From NCBI GenBank assembly GCA_026874595.1, contig CM049310.1, positions 42,537,558 through 42,601,557 on the forward strand: a stretch of DNA of 64,000 bases. The letters are read 5' to 3'. Below the pieces are notes generated by a model. That model did no database searches. It was not told the DNA's origin and was given only the letters and a program-made list of their open reading frames with translations. The DNA comes from Sipunculus nudus. Taxonomy: Eukaryota; Annelida; Sipuncula; Golfingiida; Sipunculidae. Position 1 is the first letter of the stretch; each line of letters begins with the position of its first letter. The translations under genes were made by a program, and so were the position numbers. Below, in pieces: positions 49,201-57,716 of this stretch.

Positions 49201-49844
49201 TTTTGAAAGCGTTAAACATTGTCGTGAAGCCCTGCATGCTGGAAGCACTTCTGACAGGTCCTCAATTGCCAGCCGCTTCAACCTTACCGACCGACAAACG
49301 TCCGCGGCCCTTGTTTCAGATCGCGGATGAGTTTTTGCGGTTAGGTTTCATACATGCAAAACGCAGCAGGCATTGGGCAGGTACCAGACAGGAAGCTGAG
49401 GTCAGAGCTCACGGTACCTGTGTCGAATTTCAGATATCTCCCCCGGTGCATGCCGCAAGTAAGCGTAATGACAACAACACGTCCTGGCCAGCGTGTGTGT
49501 ACTACGACCATACGACACGCTCTGATTGCAGATTGCGTCTCCGCTGCTCGCTACACCCGACCGCGTCCGTGGATGGCCTTGAGACGTATTTGCGCCAAAA
49601 AGGTTTCAATCTGGACGAAGGTGAACCGGTTGACACGTGCTCAGAAGAGGGTGACATGTCAGGGGACGATTACGTGTCACAGGACTCGCAAGACGCTGAG
49701 GACCTTAAACGGTACTGTCGCCGTCGCCCTACCAAAGGTGAGCAATTATTAGATGCTCCCTTGAGGTTTAGCCTTGTCTACTATTGTTTCCATAACCGGT
49801 GCAGTGGCGGATGGCGTGCGATTACAAGGTTTAGTGTAAATTAA
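46155..49844 (+). CDS. DNA primase of the UL52 type (helicase-primase subunit)
   Basis: The ATG at 46155 gives 1229 residues, close to herpesvirus UL52 (about 1060). The archaeo-eukaryotic primase motif 'hydrophobic-D-hydrophobic-D' is at SVMFDVDM (D671, D673), as in UL52 where the two aspartates bind metal. The second block, RFIDMAVFRGQCR-x-P-x-S-x-K (D860, K875), matches the conserved 'D-x-(A/S)-(V)-(Y/F)-R ... R ... K' region of primases. Near the C-terminus C1089, H1099, C1114 or C1125 and C1131 give a zinc site like that of UL52. It makes RNA primers at the fork together with a helicase and a UL8-like subunit. The N-terminal 600 residues have no assigned role. Confidence 0.78.
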   Translation: MAQLKHPCQQLFPRWHPDCELTVWVKPAHYAKLTDLLISTVYPDVYDGISEGEGQGPEHVWTRSCVSPPQWRALLLFDHLAAENTYLSSNGDMGKGGTRGESRACNSLSPARPVNVVFAILTNKHEIPRGQTATAACTVTLLPVLVLRNVPRTFIVGNSLYPSDEIRRWVCKASSVHFVLKHVSRFYLPPALSGAASQCPTDTHVYETLCKRLYIDRVWDVQHRASIDTDSSFASLITHRDITHVSVVALLQLHVFSMRPLQKADGAGSMSVNVKLWAMWSDWLEGQGVKAHNPFDMHPCLTERSLEDGSLHGLSSSNAYGYEGLVHFVEFVRWWYGFNTHVEMCQHQTISAVIANISWMRIHVATVVRKIMEAFGQSPIYTRPPVHPMCPAIWTLAVSDNCRQCKRQAEYEIRLQLDKVMPLLERCKLGRYMRDVLCAVFSDTPLDVAQAKLKRYDPAVVHWGLDSVGGHDSSVTRTTALSIKNQHALKQLAVSNWNAVYRNVTDVPSPHFSRLADCVTFVSQHALQQGSDGGRFRNYARFLPALSRPVKTSGGFVPVCTDRRLWRASKDYAGITARVKAALAEVERRRVSGMPSDTGAEARVQYAMSVARAYPGLHVCDVLSYLYHMDMKQALCVVGRSDYDTVRLNELGGSLHVKVDPVLSLFSVMFDVDMTYRTQYDAPTLSEVYAIARALYTSVMGLVGSVRVALGPEKTDTESAAASVLTKGAHGKSELESYMATHPDILGSRLFVYMSNSLPPCCAVYDENPSQVPSRANMRPLDDNRRVSADEDNLLRTLTELQRTRSLRVVVQLPPNVCFESAEAFLSYQDMLFGFLRADESLRPLVHRLGKEANLERFIDMAVFRGQCRMPHSGKADGSQPFDPLTVVPTLCHGSDPDVMRETCLRNHLDPTVGLMHKDPFPAMHSNEHLKRGLVIKQRGRSGLSVSSFLRNCPTNGPDAPVHAVDQMAMRVVESTREQDKFSRCAQLILCHWGTNHPRLLHATPADLSLCTGDSLLKALNIVVKPCMLEALLTGPQLPAASTLPTDKRPRPLFQIADEFLRLGFIHAKRSRHWAGTRQEAEVRAHGTCVEFQISPPVHAASKRNDNNTSWPACVYYDHTTRSDCRLRLRCSLHPTASVDGLETYLRQKGFNLDEGEPVDTCSEEGDMSGDDYVSQDSQDAEDLKRYCRRRPTKGEQLLDAPLRFSLVYYCFHNRCSGGWRAITRFSVN

Positions 49845-49941
49845 CGGTGATAAACGGATTACGGGGGTGGGGGGTGGGGTGGAGAAAGGGGTTATCAAGA
49901 TGCATATGCGGGCACGGTTTGTATTACATACATGAGTTATT

Positions 49942-49947
49942 ATTAAA
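49942..49947 (+). terminator. Poly(A) signal ATTAAA after the primase gene
   Basis: ATTAAA 98 bases after the primase stop codon. A short G-rich stretch (GGGGGTGGGGGGTGGGGTGG, about 49863-49882) precedes it. Confidence 0.45.
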
Positions 49948-50090
49948 GTTTCTTGATCGATCTATTTCGGAAGTGTTCTTGTGATGAGTGGGCAGATGTC
50001 TATATATGGTACGTTTGTTGTTATGTGTTTCGTTGTATACATAATACCAGGATACTCGCGCTGCATGTTTCGGGGACAAGCGTGACATCC

Positions 50091-52061
50091 ATGGCGTGTC
50101 ATGAAACGAACAGCACGACACAAAAACGTGAGAGCTGTTTTCAAGAAGGACTAAAAGACGGATTGCATGCGTCCCCAGCCGAGATACTAACCAGCCACCG
50201 GTGGAAAAGATATCGTGAGCGATACGGCGATTTTGATGGGCCCTTACTCGCTTCACAGTACGTAGGTGCTATAAGAGGAAGCCAGGTGTGCGCTGTTTGT
50301 GCGTTTAATGCACGTGCTGCACGTGATGAACAGTTTTGTGAGTGGGTGGAAGGTTTTGCTAACGCCATGCAGTTTAAACCTTTCTTTTCTAGCCTGACCA
50401 CGTCCCTCGTCATTCTTTACTGGCGCCGCGTACACGCAGCTCTGACACGGCTCGAAGCACGGCCCGCCGCTGATCCCGATGATATTTCGAACGCGTTAGA
50501 CGAAGAAGTGTTGAATTCAATCACACCCGAAGTATTTCATGTGCACTTCATCCACAACCGCTGCCAGTTCTCGTCGTTCAATACAGGACACGATAATGCT
50601 GGACGTGTGGATGGCAACAGGCCGCTCTTACGCATTGAAAGGGGGGATATGTGGAGGACGTGGCACGTGCACAATAACAGCCACATTGTAGCTCAGATTT
50701 TGCAGTTACACAATGGGTTGGCCCTGTGGCAACGTTCTGCCAGCCAAGGCTTCCATAACACTCCGGCGAACGACAGGGTAGACACTAGCGCAGACAGTGC
50801 GCGTGTTATCGGGCCGTGGGTTGTGACGTCCGGTTTAGAGTTACCTAGACTACCCACGACCGACGACATCCACCAAGGCGACACGAACGCGAGTGGCAAC
50901 AGACAACAAACGGACACAGCGGGTTTGCACCCGGAAGAGTACGAAGAGGCTCTGTGTGTTAAAGCCGATGGATCGTCGAGGTTCAAAGACATTACCTGCA
51001 TGATGGCAGACGCGTGCTTTGGCGTGTGTGGGTCAGACATGTCAGAATATGTTCGTTCGTTTCAGCGCAGGTGGGACTTCATGTGTGACTTTACACGTGA
51101 TACAGATACGGTTCAGTGCGAAGAAAACATAACAACCGGACATGTTGCACAACGCGCTGCGCGTTCGGGACGTGCCCCTGATTTCTCTCGGTTTCGGCCT
51201 TACCCGACAGGAAGGGAACGAAACAACACAGGTAGAGAGACAGAAGCGACGAGAACCGTGTCCCCCACGCTTGTACTGCGGGGTTACAGTTCCCACTGCG
51301 GTCGTTCTTGGCATCAACCTGACGCATTACTTCAACACGAAAATAATGCGTTGACGCCTTCTGCTGCTGAGGAAGCGGGGGCCTGTGTTGCGGCAGAACC
51401 CTCAGAGGCCGGCATTGCGTACCGCCGGATGGCGGAAACACTGGAAGAGGTTCGGTCCGTTGTTCTGCGAACGTCGCAGAGAAGCCGACTCAACCTGTTA
51501 AGAGGTAAAAGCAAGTCCTTTTTTCCTGCTGTCACCCCGCCTGAGGGTGTGGAATGGGCAGTCGATTGGGAACTGGCACCGGAAGACACACCGACAGAGT
51601 GCTTGCTGTGCGGCATGTGCGCATTCTACGATTGGTACCGTGTGATAGAACATATGCTATTGTCGTTAGGCATGGAGAAGGCGTGCGCAATGCAGCCGGT
51701 TGCCAACGTTAACACATTCGTCTCTGTGTTAAACACGTTGCAAAAGCGCTTGTCAGACATGTCTCAACGCGACGTGGATCCACTCGACGGATTCCTATTG
51801 AAGGGTTTGAACCCCTCGGTTTTTTACCATCACGCGTTTTCGTCTCCGCTGTGCGCATTGAACAGGGCACGGATGGGTGTGATGTACGAAAAGGATTCTT
51901 CGCTGCCTTGCGGTTCGGCAGTTGTCGCAGCATTAATGTACGTCGTGTACGGAAACTTCAACAGTTCTTGTAGGTTTCGCCCCCTGTGGTTGAAACGGTG
52001 CATGCAAGTGTTACAGGGACATAAAGTGTACTGTGACCCCGGCGTGTGCTTGTCCGGTTGA
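50091..52061 (+). CDS. Cysteine-motif packaging protein candidate (UL32-like)
   Basis: From the ATG at 50091 the protein has 656 residues. It carries two CxxC motifs: C67-x-x-C70 near the start, preceded and followed by hydrophobic residues, and C504-x-x-C507-x-x-C510 with F-x-D-W near the C-terminal domain. Herpesvirus UL32 proteins (about 600 residues, needed for DNA packaging and capsid localisation) have conserved CxxC motifs in similar places, and in most herpesviruses UL32 and UL31 are neighbours; here the next gene on the same strand has UL31-like traits. The middle third (about 330-450) is disordered. A TTG-initiated form 138 bases longer is unlikely. Assignment rests on motif spacing and gene order, both weak evidence. 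Confidence 0.5.
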   Translation: MACHETNSTTQKRESCFQEGLKDGLHASPAEILTSHRWKRYRERYGDFDGPLLASQYVGAIRGSQVCAVCAFNARAARDEQFCEWVEGFANAMQFKPFFSSLTTSLVILYWRRVHAALTRLEARPAADPDDISNALDEEVLNSITPEVFHVHFIHNRCQFSSFNTGHDNAGRVDGNRPLLRIERGDMWRTWHVHNNSHIVAQILQLHNGLALWQRSASQGFHNTPANDRVDTSADSARVIGPWVVTSGLELPRLPTTDDIHQGDTNASGNRQQTDTAGLHPEEYEEALCVKADGSSRFKDITCMMADACFGVCGSDMSEYVRSFQRRWDFMCDFTRDTDTVQCEENITTGHVAQRAARSGRAPDFSRFRPYPTGRERNNTGRETEATRTVSPTLVLRGYSSHCGRSWHQPDALLQHENNALTPSAAEEAGACVAAEPSEAGIAYRRMAETLEEVRSVVLRTSQRSRLNLLRGKSKSFFPAVTPPEGVEWAVDWELAPEDTPTECLLCGMCAFYDWYRVIEHMLLSLGMEKACAMQPVANVNTFVSVLNTLQKRLSDMSQRDVDPLDGFLLKGLNPSVFYHHAFSSPLCALNRARMGVMYEKDSSLPCGSAVVAALMYVVYGNFNSSCRFRPLWLKRCMQVLQGHKVYCDPGVCLSG

Positions 52062-52127
52062 TTATTAGGACGTGCAACGAGATGAAATACCATCTGTGTA
52101 TTCGCGGGAGTATAGCACACATTGGTC

Positions 52128-53342
52128 ATGCGAATGAAATCAATGGGACGTCAAAAGTCGAGTGCAACCAGGCGCACCGTAGCGGGTCCCAAGGGGAAAC
52201 GTCACAGGTCGAAACGGAAAACACGCATATACAACAGTGCCCTCAAACTGAAAGCGGCATATCGGTTGAACACGATACTGTTTGACCCGAGCAAAAGTTC
52301 AAAAAGGTTCAGAGAAATGTCACTGTCCGCATATGGGAAAGACGTGGCGCAAGGGCAACTGCCACACATTCAACATGAACGGTCAAACGATCTAAAGTCT
52401 GACATCCTGCCGTTCGGACGCCCCGGAGTTTTTTACACAAACACGAAAGATATGCCAGTGCCGATGTTCACAAATGACGTCTTGGACATCGGTGGTATGC
52501 GCTCTCGCGTACAGGACGCTACCTGTTGCCTGGACCTTAATATTTTTGCCGACCCTGTACACAGCGGAGCAGTGGTTCCCTTCAGGGAGTGTTCCACCTG
52601 TCTTGCCATGAAGCGCAAGTATCTCAGTGAGCATCCTGTATTCCCTGATCAAGTGACGCCTTTCAAACAGGATCGGTCGGAGGAAGGTTCGTCCTGCATC
52701 GAGGAAGTCAATGTGCACGCGTTGCTCCATGACGTTAACACCTTTGTACAGGCACCGCGGGCGATCTTGCTTGACGAACAACAAGGGAAAGATGGGTCGG
52801 GGCACGCATCGCAAGAGGCGTTCGTGCTCCTGCAGGGACTGCACCGTGCGTTCTCTAGGAATCCCGGCTGTGCCAGCCTCCTGGACGCGAAAAGTTTGGT
52901 GTGCATGGCGGTAGAATTTACAGTCGGCGCAGGGAAGAGAGCCGTTCACATGTTGAGAACAATATTCGCTTGTATGGCTAAACATAACGTGCACCCGGAC
53001 TCGTGCCGTCTGGACATCATGATCGATGACCCACACAATTGCGGCCTGCCAGGAGGATACCTCTCGCTAAAGTCGTGCACCTTCAGCTGCACAGGCTTCT
53101 TGCATATATGCCGCAATGCGCTCCGAACCCTATCAGCTCACGTCGACTACTACCGTGAAAGTTTTAGGATCTCATGGCAGGTGTACCCAGACGGCACACG
53201 GGGGTTCACGGTTGAACTTCCCGTTTGTGCATCGTCTGTCGACACGCGCACATTGACGTGTGATGATCGTATGTATCTAAAAACTTACGCATCTGAGGAC
53301 TGGTACGGATTGTTGGAAGAGTGGGTCGCAACGGGATTGTGA
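52128..53342 (+). CDS. Nuclear egress-type protein candidate (UL31-like)
   Basis: The 404-residue protein starts 67 bases after the previous stop. Residues 5-35 are very basic (KGKRHRSKRKTR), as in the N-terminus of UL31 proteins, which carry a nuclear localisation signal there. Cysteines at C-S-T-C (about residue 158) and S-C-x-x-S-C (about 310) with a histidine nearby could form the zinc site of that family. UL31 forms the nuclear egress complex with the membrane protein UL34 and buds capsids through the inner nuclear membrane. Length exceeds UL31 (about 306) by a hundred residues, and no partner was identified. Assignment is tentative; it is probably a structural or nuclear protein. Confidence 0.45.
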   Translation: MRMKSMGRQKSSATRRTVAGPKGKRHRSKRKTRIYNSALKLKAAYRLNTILFDPSKSSKRFREMSLSAYGKDVAQGQLPHIQHERSNDLKSDILPFGRPGVFYTNTKDMPVPMFTNDVLDIGGMRSRVQDATCCLDLNIFADPVHSGAVVPFRECSTCLAMKRKYLSEHPVFPDQVTPFKQDRSEEGSSCIEEVNVHALLHDVNTFVQAPRAILLDEQQGKDGSGHASQEAFVLLQGLHRAFSRNPGCASLLDAKSLVCMAVEFTVGAGKRAVHMLRTIFACMAKHNVHPDSCRLDIMIDDPHNCGLPGGYLSLKSCTFSCTGFLHICRNALRTLSAHVDYYRESFRISWQVYPDGTRGFTVELPVCASSVDTRTLTCDDRMYLKTYASEDWYGLLEEWVATGL

Positions 53343-53643
53343 CGACCCCGGTCGTTTCGATATACATTTATACCAGGTTATGCATATGGTTTGATACACT
53401 TATTATTAGGTAATAAACTGTATCGTCTTTATATGATTATGTCTGTTTTTTTTCATCGCATTGACAGTTACACGTAATGACTAGCATTCTCTTCACTGTC
53501 CGCTTTTGTCGATCAATCATTCACACGCACATCATCACACAATAAACAACAGTACATGTCATCGAAGGAAAAACAATGTTTTATTCGAAGAGTATAAACA
53601 CCATAGACCATGCACCCACATATTTTGCAGTCTCTTAACCCTG
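53343..53643. other. Convergent terminator region
   Basis: AATAAA on the plus strand at 53412-53417 and on the minus strand at 53580-53585. No gene is seen. Confidence 0.6.
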
Positions 53644-54105
53644 TTAAGGCTCCAGATCAAGTTGTTGGAGTGATTCTGCCATCATCTGGGCACGCTTTTC
53701 CTCCCTCTTCTTGTTCTGTTCCTTTTCGTTCCTTTTCCGTCTTGGGTTGACAGGAACGTCCTTCGGGCGACATCTGTCTTGTGTATTTTGTGTACTTCTG
53801 CCGATCTGTTCAAGCAGCCTAGTGCTCCTTGCCTCCATCTTCATATTGCGTTCAATCGTATCTTGCGACGATCTGGAAGTTGGAAACACGTCTAAAGAAG
53901 CCGCGCCGGGATCCTGCATATTCGCGATCAAAACCTGTTGCATTCGTTTCATATCTTTCGATAAAGCCGTACATTCCCCGACTATCTGCCAAAGCCTACC
54001 GATTATCAGCGCCAACCAATCGATAGGTATCAACACTTTGGTCTCGCTACTGGCGACGGGTACAGAACTGTCTCGCGTGGCTTGGTTACTTTCCGAGCCG
54101 CTCAT
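53644..54105 (-). CDS. Small basic coiled-coil protein (153 residues)
   Basis: The ATG at 54105 begins a Ser/Thr-rich N-terminus followed by a hydrophobic helix (DWLALIIGRLWQIV, about residues 28-43), then a helical region with heptad-like spacing, and a strongly basic end (PRRKRNEKEQNKKREEKR) with LLDLEP-like closure (QQLDLEP). The hydrophobic segment is too short for a clear membrane helix and probably supports oligomerisation. The gene diverges from the next one across 213 bases containing an inverted repeat. Family unknown. Confidence 0.6.
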   Translation of the reverse strand: MSGSESNQATRDSSVPVASSETKVLIPIDWLALIIGRLWQIVGECTALSKDMKRMQQVLIANMQDPGAASLDVFPTSRSSQDTIERNMKMEARSTRLLEQIGRSTQNTQDRCRPKDVPVNPRRKRNEKEQNKKREEKRAQMMAESLQQLDLEP

Positions 54106-54198
54106 GGTGCCGTGATGTGTAGAATGTGCGCTCGTGTCTGATGTGAATGCCAATGTGGTTCGGTATTTATTGGTGTTTCCCGGCGGTCACATGTCCTG

Positions 54199-54233
54199 GC
54201 GCTATTTGTGATGACGGGTGTCACAAATAGTGC
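54199..54233. promoter_or_regulatory. Inverted repeat in a divergent promoter
   Basis: CTATTTGTGA at 54202-54211 and TCACAAATAG at 54221-54230 are exact complements separated by 9 bases; pairing continues two more bases after one mismatch, giving arms of 13. It lies between two divergent genes. It could bind a dimeric regulator or be part of an origin, since herpesvirus origins are often inverted repeats between divergent genes. Confidence 0.55.
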
Positions 54234-54318
54234 AGATAACGTCTGACTGGACGAACTACTCAACAGTAACAAAAAAAACGGTTCGGTTTTATAGTGTCAC
54301 TAACAGGAAACAGCTGCG

Positions 54319-56478
54319 ATGTCCTCTGCCGGGGACAGGCTGGACCTCACATGTGAAAACAAGTGTATAGACAAACATGATCTATACGGATACCTGTCAC
54401 CCGTGCGCACCATGCCCGGTGGCAGCCAGGGGTATGGCCCGGGTATACATAAAAACTGTTTCGTTGTGGGACTTCCTTTGCTCACAGGAGATACATCCCC
54501 TGCTATGATGTTGTCGGCCTGCGACGGCGTTAGCCCCGTGGAGTACACACGCCTTTCCCGGTGGAACGTCCACGGAAGGGACGGGGAACTGAACATTTCT
54601 GGTAACTACATCACATGCTCTACAGGTGTCGGGATGGAGTCTGGTCGGGTTACGTCGAACGAGCACCAGGTAAAAACCATGAGAAACAGCGGCCCTTTCA
54701 CCCTCTCTGTGAACGATCTGGTCTGTCTGGTGCCGATATACCCTTTGCTGACACCGAACGACAGGCACTCACACAAGGACGAGATACCCCCGAATGACCC
54801 CGCCAACCCATACGGACCCCCTGTTAGCATTGCCAAGGCGACCGCGCACGGCCTGACGTTTCCGGCCACCGTACCTATCTTTAAGATGCCTGAGGTGTGC
54901 ACCGGTGTGCTGACGGGTTTAGTGTGTAAAGTCATGCGGAACGTGGACAAGATGAAGTACGCAAAAGCAGCCAGCTCAAACACGCGCTTGACCATGGAAG
55001 AGGAGTTGGGGGAACACCCATTCAGTCGGACGCTGGAGCCGACCTTGCTCCTGCATCTGTCAAGACTGTTGAAGCATTACGGTTGGCTGCAGTTCTATGC
55101 CTTCTGTGACGCAGCTGTACGAGATCTCAATCTACCTGATCATGCTGCTTTGTCAGCACCTGGCATGCCACAAAGGGGTTTGATGAAAGAATCCACAGCT
55201 CTGAAGGATACACTGAAGACGCTTTCTGCCAATTCAAATCTGAAAGAGAGTGAAAAGGAAACCAACACTCTTGCTTTGCGGGCAGGTTTGAAAGCCGTTT
55301 GGACATCAATATGCAGCTTGGCACATGCCTATAACCCCCCAGTATATGGTAGGGTTGTACAGAGCAGGGCGTCCTCTATGACAGGTCACGCCATTACCCC
55401 ACATAGTTTTTTTGACTGCTTCGTGACTGGTACAAATGAACTACCTAGCGTTATACCACAAACAACGCTTCATAACCAGCTCGAACCATATGGCGCCGGG
55501 ACGCACGGGGCTTTGCCGGCTGGTTTTTTCTATAAGTTTGATACCACGTCACAAGGTACCACTTTCCGACCCCTTATTTTAGACGAAACAAACCCTAGTG
55601 ATTTCTCGACGTATGCCACTGCTTGGCAGCAGTGCAGGGAAACGCGAATGAAAGCGAAAGCTAACGTGCGCCAACGTGACGTGTGCATAGTGGAGCTAGT
55701 CAACAACGGCCCGGATGACATCAACACCCACATGGGTGCCTACCTGTGCGTGCAACCTCCTGTAATAATGCCGGAGTCGGGGTTTGGGGAAGATCTGCCT
55801 TACGACGATGACCCGAAACCGGGGGTGCTACGGCGGTGGGATCGGCTCGAGGCGGAGCATGTCGATGCCATCTGTGCTTACGGGCATTATCAGATATCGC
55901 ATCACTTCGACAAGCTGTTCCACCCCCCTTCCAAAGACGAACAGTCGTTCTCCCGCAGGCAACCGTCTCTGGCCAACAGCGTGCGCCTTGTCTGTATTTT
56001 GGCGAACCAACTGCGTATGTGCAACAACGTCTGTGGTTCGGCGCTCAGAAGCCTTGCCGAAGAGTGCTGCCTGGAAGACGGGAACCTGGAATCAAATGTG
56101 GCAATCTGTGACCCGGGTTTTGATGCTCCTAACCTTATTGACGCCCCAGCTAACCAACCGGCAGGCTACGATGAGGATGAAACGGCAGATCCTGTTATAG
56201 TGCAAAAAACACAGCTTTACGCATTCAAAGATGTCATGAACCCAGGAGCTGACATGGATGTTTACGAAGACAGGGATTTGTCTTCCCGCATAACATGTGC
56301 ACAGGCTATGTTACACGAGATCATAAGAACAGCTTCCGCCTTGTACGATGAAATATTCAGCGTAACCCCCGTTGCCGTTGCACTGAGGGCCACCGGTGTG
56401 AACCCAAGCAGCAACAGGACAGAAGACGGAGCTTTGATCATCCCTCCCGGTGCCACGTTTGAGGCGCGTGTTATCTAA
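54319..56478 (+). CDS. Unknown 719-residue protein, probable structural protein
   Basis: I do not recognise this protein. It starts at an ATG, has no signal peptide and reads as a compact globular protein without long disordered stretches. The N-terminal 230 residues are strand-rich (GNYITCSTGVGM, DLVCLVPIYPLL), the middle is helical with Leu-rich segments, and a short acidic loop lies near residue 495 (PYDDDP). A structural or tegument role would fit its size and neighbours, but no motif supports it. AATAAA follows at 56528-56533. Confidence 0.65.
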   Translation: MSSAGDRLDLTCENKCIDKHDLYGYLSPVRTMPGGSQGYGPGIHKNCFVVGLPLLTGDTSPAMMLSACDGVSPVEYTRLSRWNVHGRDGELNISGNYITCSTGVGMESGRVTSNEHQVKTMRNSGPFTLSVNDLVCLVPIYPLLTPNDRHSHKDEIPPNDPANPYGPPVSIAKATAHGLTFPATVPIFKMPEVCTGVLTGLVCKVMRNVDKMKYAKAASSNTRLTMEEELGEHPFSRTLEPTLLLHLSRLLKHYGWLQFYAFCDAAVRDLNLPDHAALSAPGMPQRGLMKESTALKDTLKTLSANSNLKESEKETNTLALRAGLKAVWTSICSLAHAYNPPVYGRVVQSRASSMTGHAITPHSFFDCFVTGTNELPSVIPQTTLHNQLEPYGAGTHGALPAGFFYKFDTTSQGTTFRPLILDETNPSDFSTYATAWQQCRETRMKAKANVRQRDVCIVELVNNGPDDINTHMGAYLCVQPPVIMPESGFGEDLPYDDDPKPGVLRRWDRLEAEHVDAICAYGHYQISHHFDKLFHPPSKDEQSFSRRQPSLANSVRLVCILANQLRMCNNVCGSALRSLAEECCLEDGNLESNVAICDPGFDAPNLIDAPANQPAGYDEDETADPVIVQKTQLYAFKDVMNPGADMDVYEDRDLSSRITCAQAMLHEIIRTASALYDEIFSVTPVAVALRATGVNPSSNRTEDGALIIPPGATFEARVI

Positions 56479-56527
56479 ATATTTGGCACGTCGCAATGCC
56501 GAAACACAAAAACACACATGTTACTTG

Positions 56528-56533
56528 AATAAA
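56528..56533 (+). terminator. Poly(A) signal for the 719-residue protein gene
   Basis: AATAAA 50 bases after the stop codon. Confidence 0.6.
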
Positions 56534-56723
56534 TAAACACGATACCAACACAATGCATTTTTTTATCATTTGAATTTATTCCACATGCAACATATATAGT
56601 CGTCGCGTTTTTTATCGTACATGTGATACCCTGTCCTGAGAATGCTACCCGTATTTGTAATGCACGACGTGAGTGACGTCAGCATAGACTCGGCTTCGTG
56701 GTACATCACAACACGCCGGAAGG

Positions 56724-57584
56724 ATGATGAGTTCTACGTTGAACACGACGCATGGGCGTCCTGGTGAGTTTCAGGGCAGGCGACTTCTGCGTAAGGTTAT
56801 GTCACACACAACATCACATAAACTGACAAGGGACCAAACGGCTGTGCTGGAACACCGGTTTCAGCCTGGGGACCGCATCCATGTTATCGGGGAAGACGGC
56901 TGTGGTAAATCCGTAGCCGTGATGGAGAAGGCCTGGGCGGAACCACGTTTCCGTTTCCTGTGGATTGTAAGGTGTTCTGATACATGGCGGCGTCTCAAGG
57001 CCGTCTGTCCGAAGAACGTTACCATATTACCATTAGACCAAGTGCTTGACGGGGCCACGGATAACCACCTGCACCACGACCAACGTTTAACCATTAAACG
57101 CCTCATACTATCGATGGTTAACCCGCCCGCGCCAACAAGGCTGGTATTTGAAACATTTATGGCGTTTCTGCTTGATTATGACACCGTCCACGTGTGTAAA
57201 GACCACGTTCCCTCAGCTGACTCTGTATATTGGCAGTACTCCGCATTTACGCCTGATGACATTGTCCGCCTGGCAAATGGTATGTGGCAGCACATATACA
57301 ACTTCATGTGTTCAAACGGTGATTACAATGGGTTGACCTGCGCAGACGTCCCTTATTCCGTTCTTCTGAAATTATGTGCCACCCATTTTTTTCATGTAGT
57401 CGTCATGGATGATGTTCATCTGCTTCCCACACGCCACATGTTGCTGTTTCAACGTTTCCCACAAATACAGATCCTCATCGGAAATTACGAGGCGGGTGGA
57501 GTCGTCCAAACGTGGTGGGCCATGCCCCCTTCAGCGACCACCACTTTCAGTATAACAGATGCTTTGCATAACACGGACAGTTAG
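56724..57584 (+). CDS. SF1 helicase-like ATPase limited to the first RecA domain
   Basis: The 286-residue protein begins LTRDQTAVLE near residue 33, matching the Q-motif region of UvrD-type helicases. It then has a Walker A GEDGCGKS (residues 56-63) and a Walker B VVVMDDVHLL with D229-D230 in place of the usual D-E. IGNYEAGGVVQ at about 255-265 resembles helicase motif III (I/V-G-D-x-x-Q) with D changed to N. The protein ends just after this, so the second RecA domain with motifs IV-VI is absent, and the following gene is on the other strand. A full UL5 helicase has about 880 residues. It may be an ATPase that works with a partner, a decayed helicase, or a regulator that binds the helicase-primase. 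Confidence 0.7.
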   Translation: MMSSTLNTTHGRPGEFQGRRLLRKVMSHTTSHKLTRDQTAVLEHRFQPGDRIHVIGEDGCGKSVAVMEKAWAEPRFRFLWIVRCSDTWRRLKAVCPKNVTILPLDQVLDGATDNHLHHDQRLTIKRLILSMVNPPAPTRLVFETFMAFLLDYDTVHVCKDHVPSADSVYWQYSAFTPDDIVRLANGMWQHIYNFMCSNGDYNGLTCADVPYSVLLKLCATHFFHVVVMDDVHLLPTRHMLLFQRFPQIQILIGNYEAGGVVQTWWAMPPSATTTFSITDALHNTDS

Positions 57585-57629
57585 GTAAAAAGAGGATGAA
57601 CCACTTAAACATGCGGCAGACTATCAGAT

Positions 57630-57699
57630 AATAAATTACTATTTAATATTTCTGATGTTGGTTGTTATCTCATACAGATTAGGTGTTGTTGTTTTTATT
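57630..57699. terminator. Convergent poly(A) signals
   Basis: AATAAA on the plus strand at 57630-57635 and on the minus strand at 57694-57699 close the ATPase gene and the large tegument-type gene. Confidence 0.6.
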
Positions 57700-57716
57700 T
57701 TATGTTAATGATCACC

